Of a stretch of DNA of 5,891 nucleotides, positions 5,743 to 5,891 are shown piece by piece. Source of the stretch: Phycisphaera mikurensis NBRC 102666 (GTDB lineage Bacteria > Planctomycetota > Phycisphaerae > Phycisphaerales > SM1A02); contig CAMBSR010000143.1 of the NCBI GenBank assembly GCA_945870475.1, forward strand, positions 1-5,891, in the 5' to 3' direction. The notes below the pieces were generated by a model that was given only the letters and a program-made list of their open reading frames with translations, made no database searches and was not told where the DNA came from. Positions within the stretch are counted from its first letter, which is position 1. Each line of letters starts with the position of its first letter. Both the position numbers and the translations under genes were made by a program.

Positions 5743-5792
5743 CGGCGCGGCGGCCTCCGGCCGCGCGGTCCAGGGCGCCTGCTTCGCAGGCG
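5731..5792. repeat. Three consecutive GC-rich triloop hairpins
   Basis: Between the two repeat copies, and overlapping the end of copy 1, are three perfect short inverted repeats, each with a 3-base loop. The first is CGCGCCGC-TGC-GCGGCGCG (5731-5749), the second GCGGCC-TCC-GGCCGC (5750-5764), the third CGCCTGC-TTC-GCAGGCG (5776-5792). They resemble intergenic palindromic repeats of GC-rich genomes, but I do not recognise a named family. The third ends exactly where repeat copy 2 begins. Confidence 0.7.
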
Positions 5793-5811
5793 TCAAATCC
5801 CGCCAGCCCGA
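5793..5811 (+). pseudogene. tRNA-Pro 3'-end fragment
   Basis: These 19 bases equal the last 19 of the intact tRNA gene (part of the T loop, the T-stem 3' strand, the acceptor 3' strand and the discriminator A). No 5' part of a tRNA lies before it; the preceding bases form a GC-rich hairpin instead. It cannot make a tRNA. Fragments of this type are typical leftovers of integration at a tRNA gene. Confidence 0.8.
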
Positions 5812-5821
5812 CTCCTCACTC

Positions 5822-5853
5822 CGAAGCGGAAGGCCCGAGCGCCTTCCGCTTCG
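5822..5853 (+). terminator. Second copy of the 13-bp terminator-like hairpin
   Basis: Identical in stem and loop to the hairpin at 5680-5711, carried within repeat copy 2. No gene precedes it directly, so it would act only on read-through or on transcripts from beyond the window on the other strand. Confidence 0.5.
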
Positions 5854-5891
5854 TCGTTCCGGGGGCGGTCTGTGCGCCGCTGCGGATCCAC

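Larger units (their letters stand above)
5793..5884 (+). repeat. Direct repeat, copy 2: tRNA 3' fragment plus hairpin
   Basis: Second copy of the 92-base unit, 91 of 92 bases identical to 5651-5742. It stops 7 bases before the window end; in copy 2 the right arm of the first triloop hairpin is replaced by unrelated sequence (GATCCAC). An attachment-site duplication, a tandem duplication, and an assembly error at a contig end are all possible. Confidence 0.93.

Noticed and set aside
5651..5884. CRISPR array
   Set aside because: Only two copies, the unit is 92 bases and begins inside a tRNA gene, and the 50-base spacer is made of hairpins.

Overview
The window is a GC-rich bacterial segment. 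Five protein genes lie on the minus strand and are read right to left: lipoprotein, mgtE, tryptophan 2,3-dioxygenase, 3-hydroxyanthranilate dioxygenase, ACMS decarboxylase, kynureninase (cut by the left edge). One tRNA-Pro(GGG) sits on the plus strand near the right end. Long plus-strand open frames across positions 1-4900 are antisense shadows of these genes. The host is not certain. The very high third-position GC, a TATCTTTG box of the TAnnTTTG type known from Bacteroidota, and a kynurenine pathway running through ACMSD would fit a GC-rich member of the FCB group such as Gemmatimonadota. This is inference, at about even odds.

Positions 1-3426 hold most of an aerobic tryptophan/kynurenine catabolic cluster. 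Tryptophan 2,3-dioxygenase opens the indole ring of tryptophan. Kynureninase cuts 3-hydroxykynurenine (or kynurenine) to 3-hydroxyanthranilate (or anthranilate) plus alanine. 3-Hydroxyanthranilate 3,4-dioxygenase opens the second ring to give ACMS, and ACMSD decarboxylates it to 2-aminomuconate semialdehyde. ACMSD pulls flux away from spontaneous quinolinate (NAD precursor) formation, so the cluster looks catabolic. Kynurenine formamidase and kynurenine 3-monooxygenase are not in the window and may lie beyond the left edge. The genes are packed tightly (31 bp, 76 bp and a 4-base ATGA overlap).

Positions 3479-4861 encode a complete MgtE magnesium transporter, 52 bp upstream of the dioxygenase gene and on the same strand. 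Positions 4926-5501 encode a small lipoprotein of unknown function whose mature part is a gapless internal duplication of about 46 residues.

Positions 5596-5891 have no protein gene. They hold tRNA-Pro(GGG), a strong terminator-like hairpin, three GC-rich triloop hairpins, and a second 92-bp copy (one mismatch) of the tRNA 3' end plus hairpin. This tRNA-end duplication, the Cys-rich N-terminal extension on the 3-hydroxyanthranilate dioxygenase, and the duplicated lipoprotein are the least ordinary parts. I see no clear, wholly new multi-gene system.
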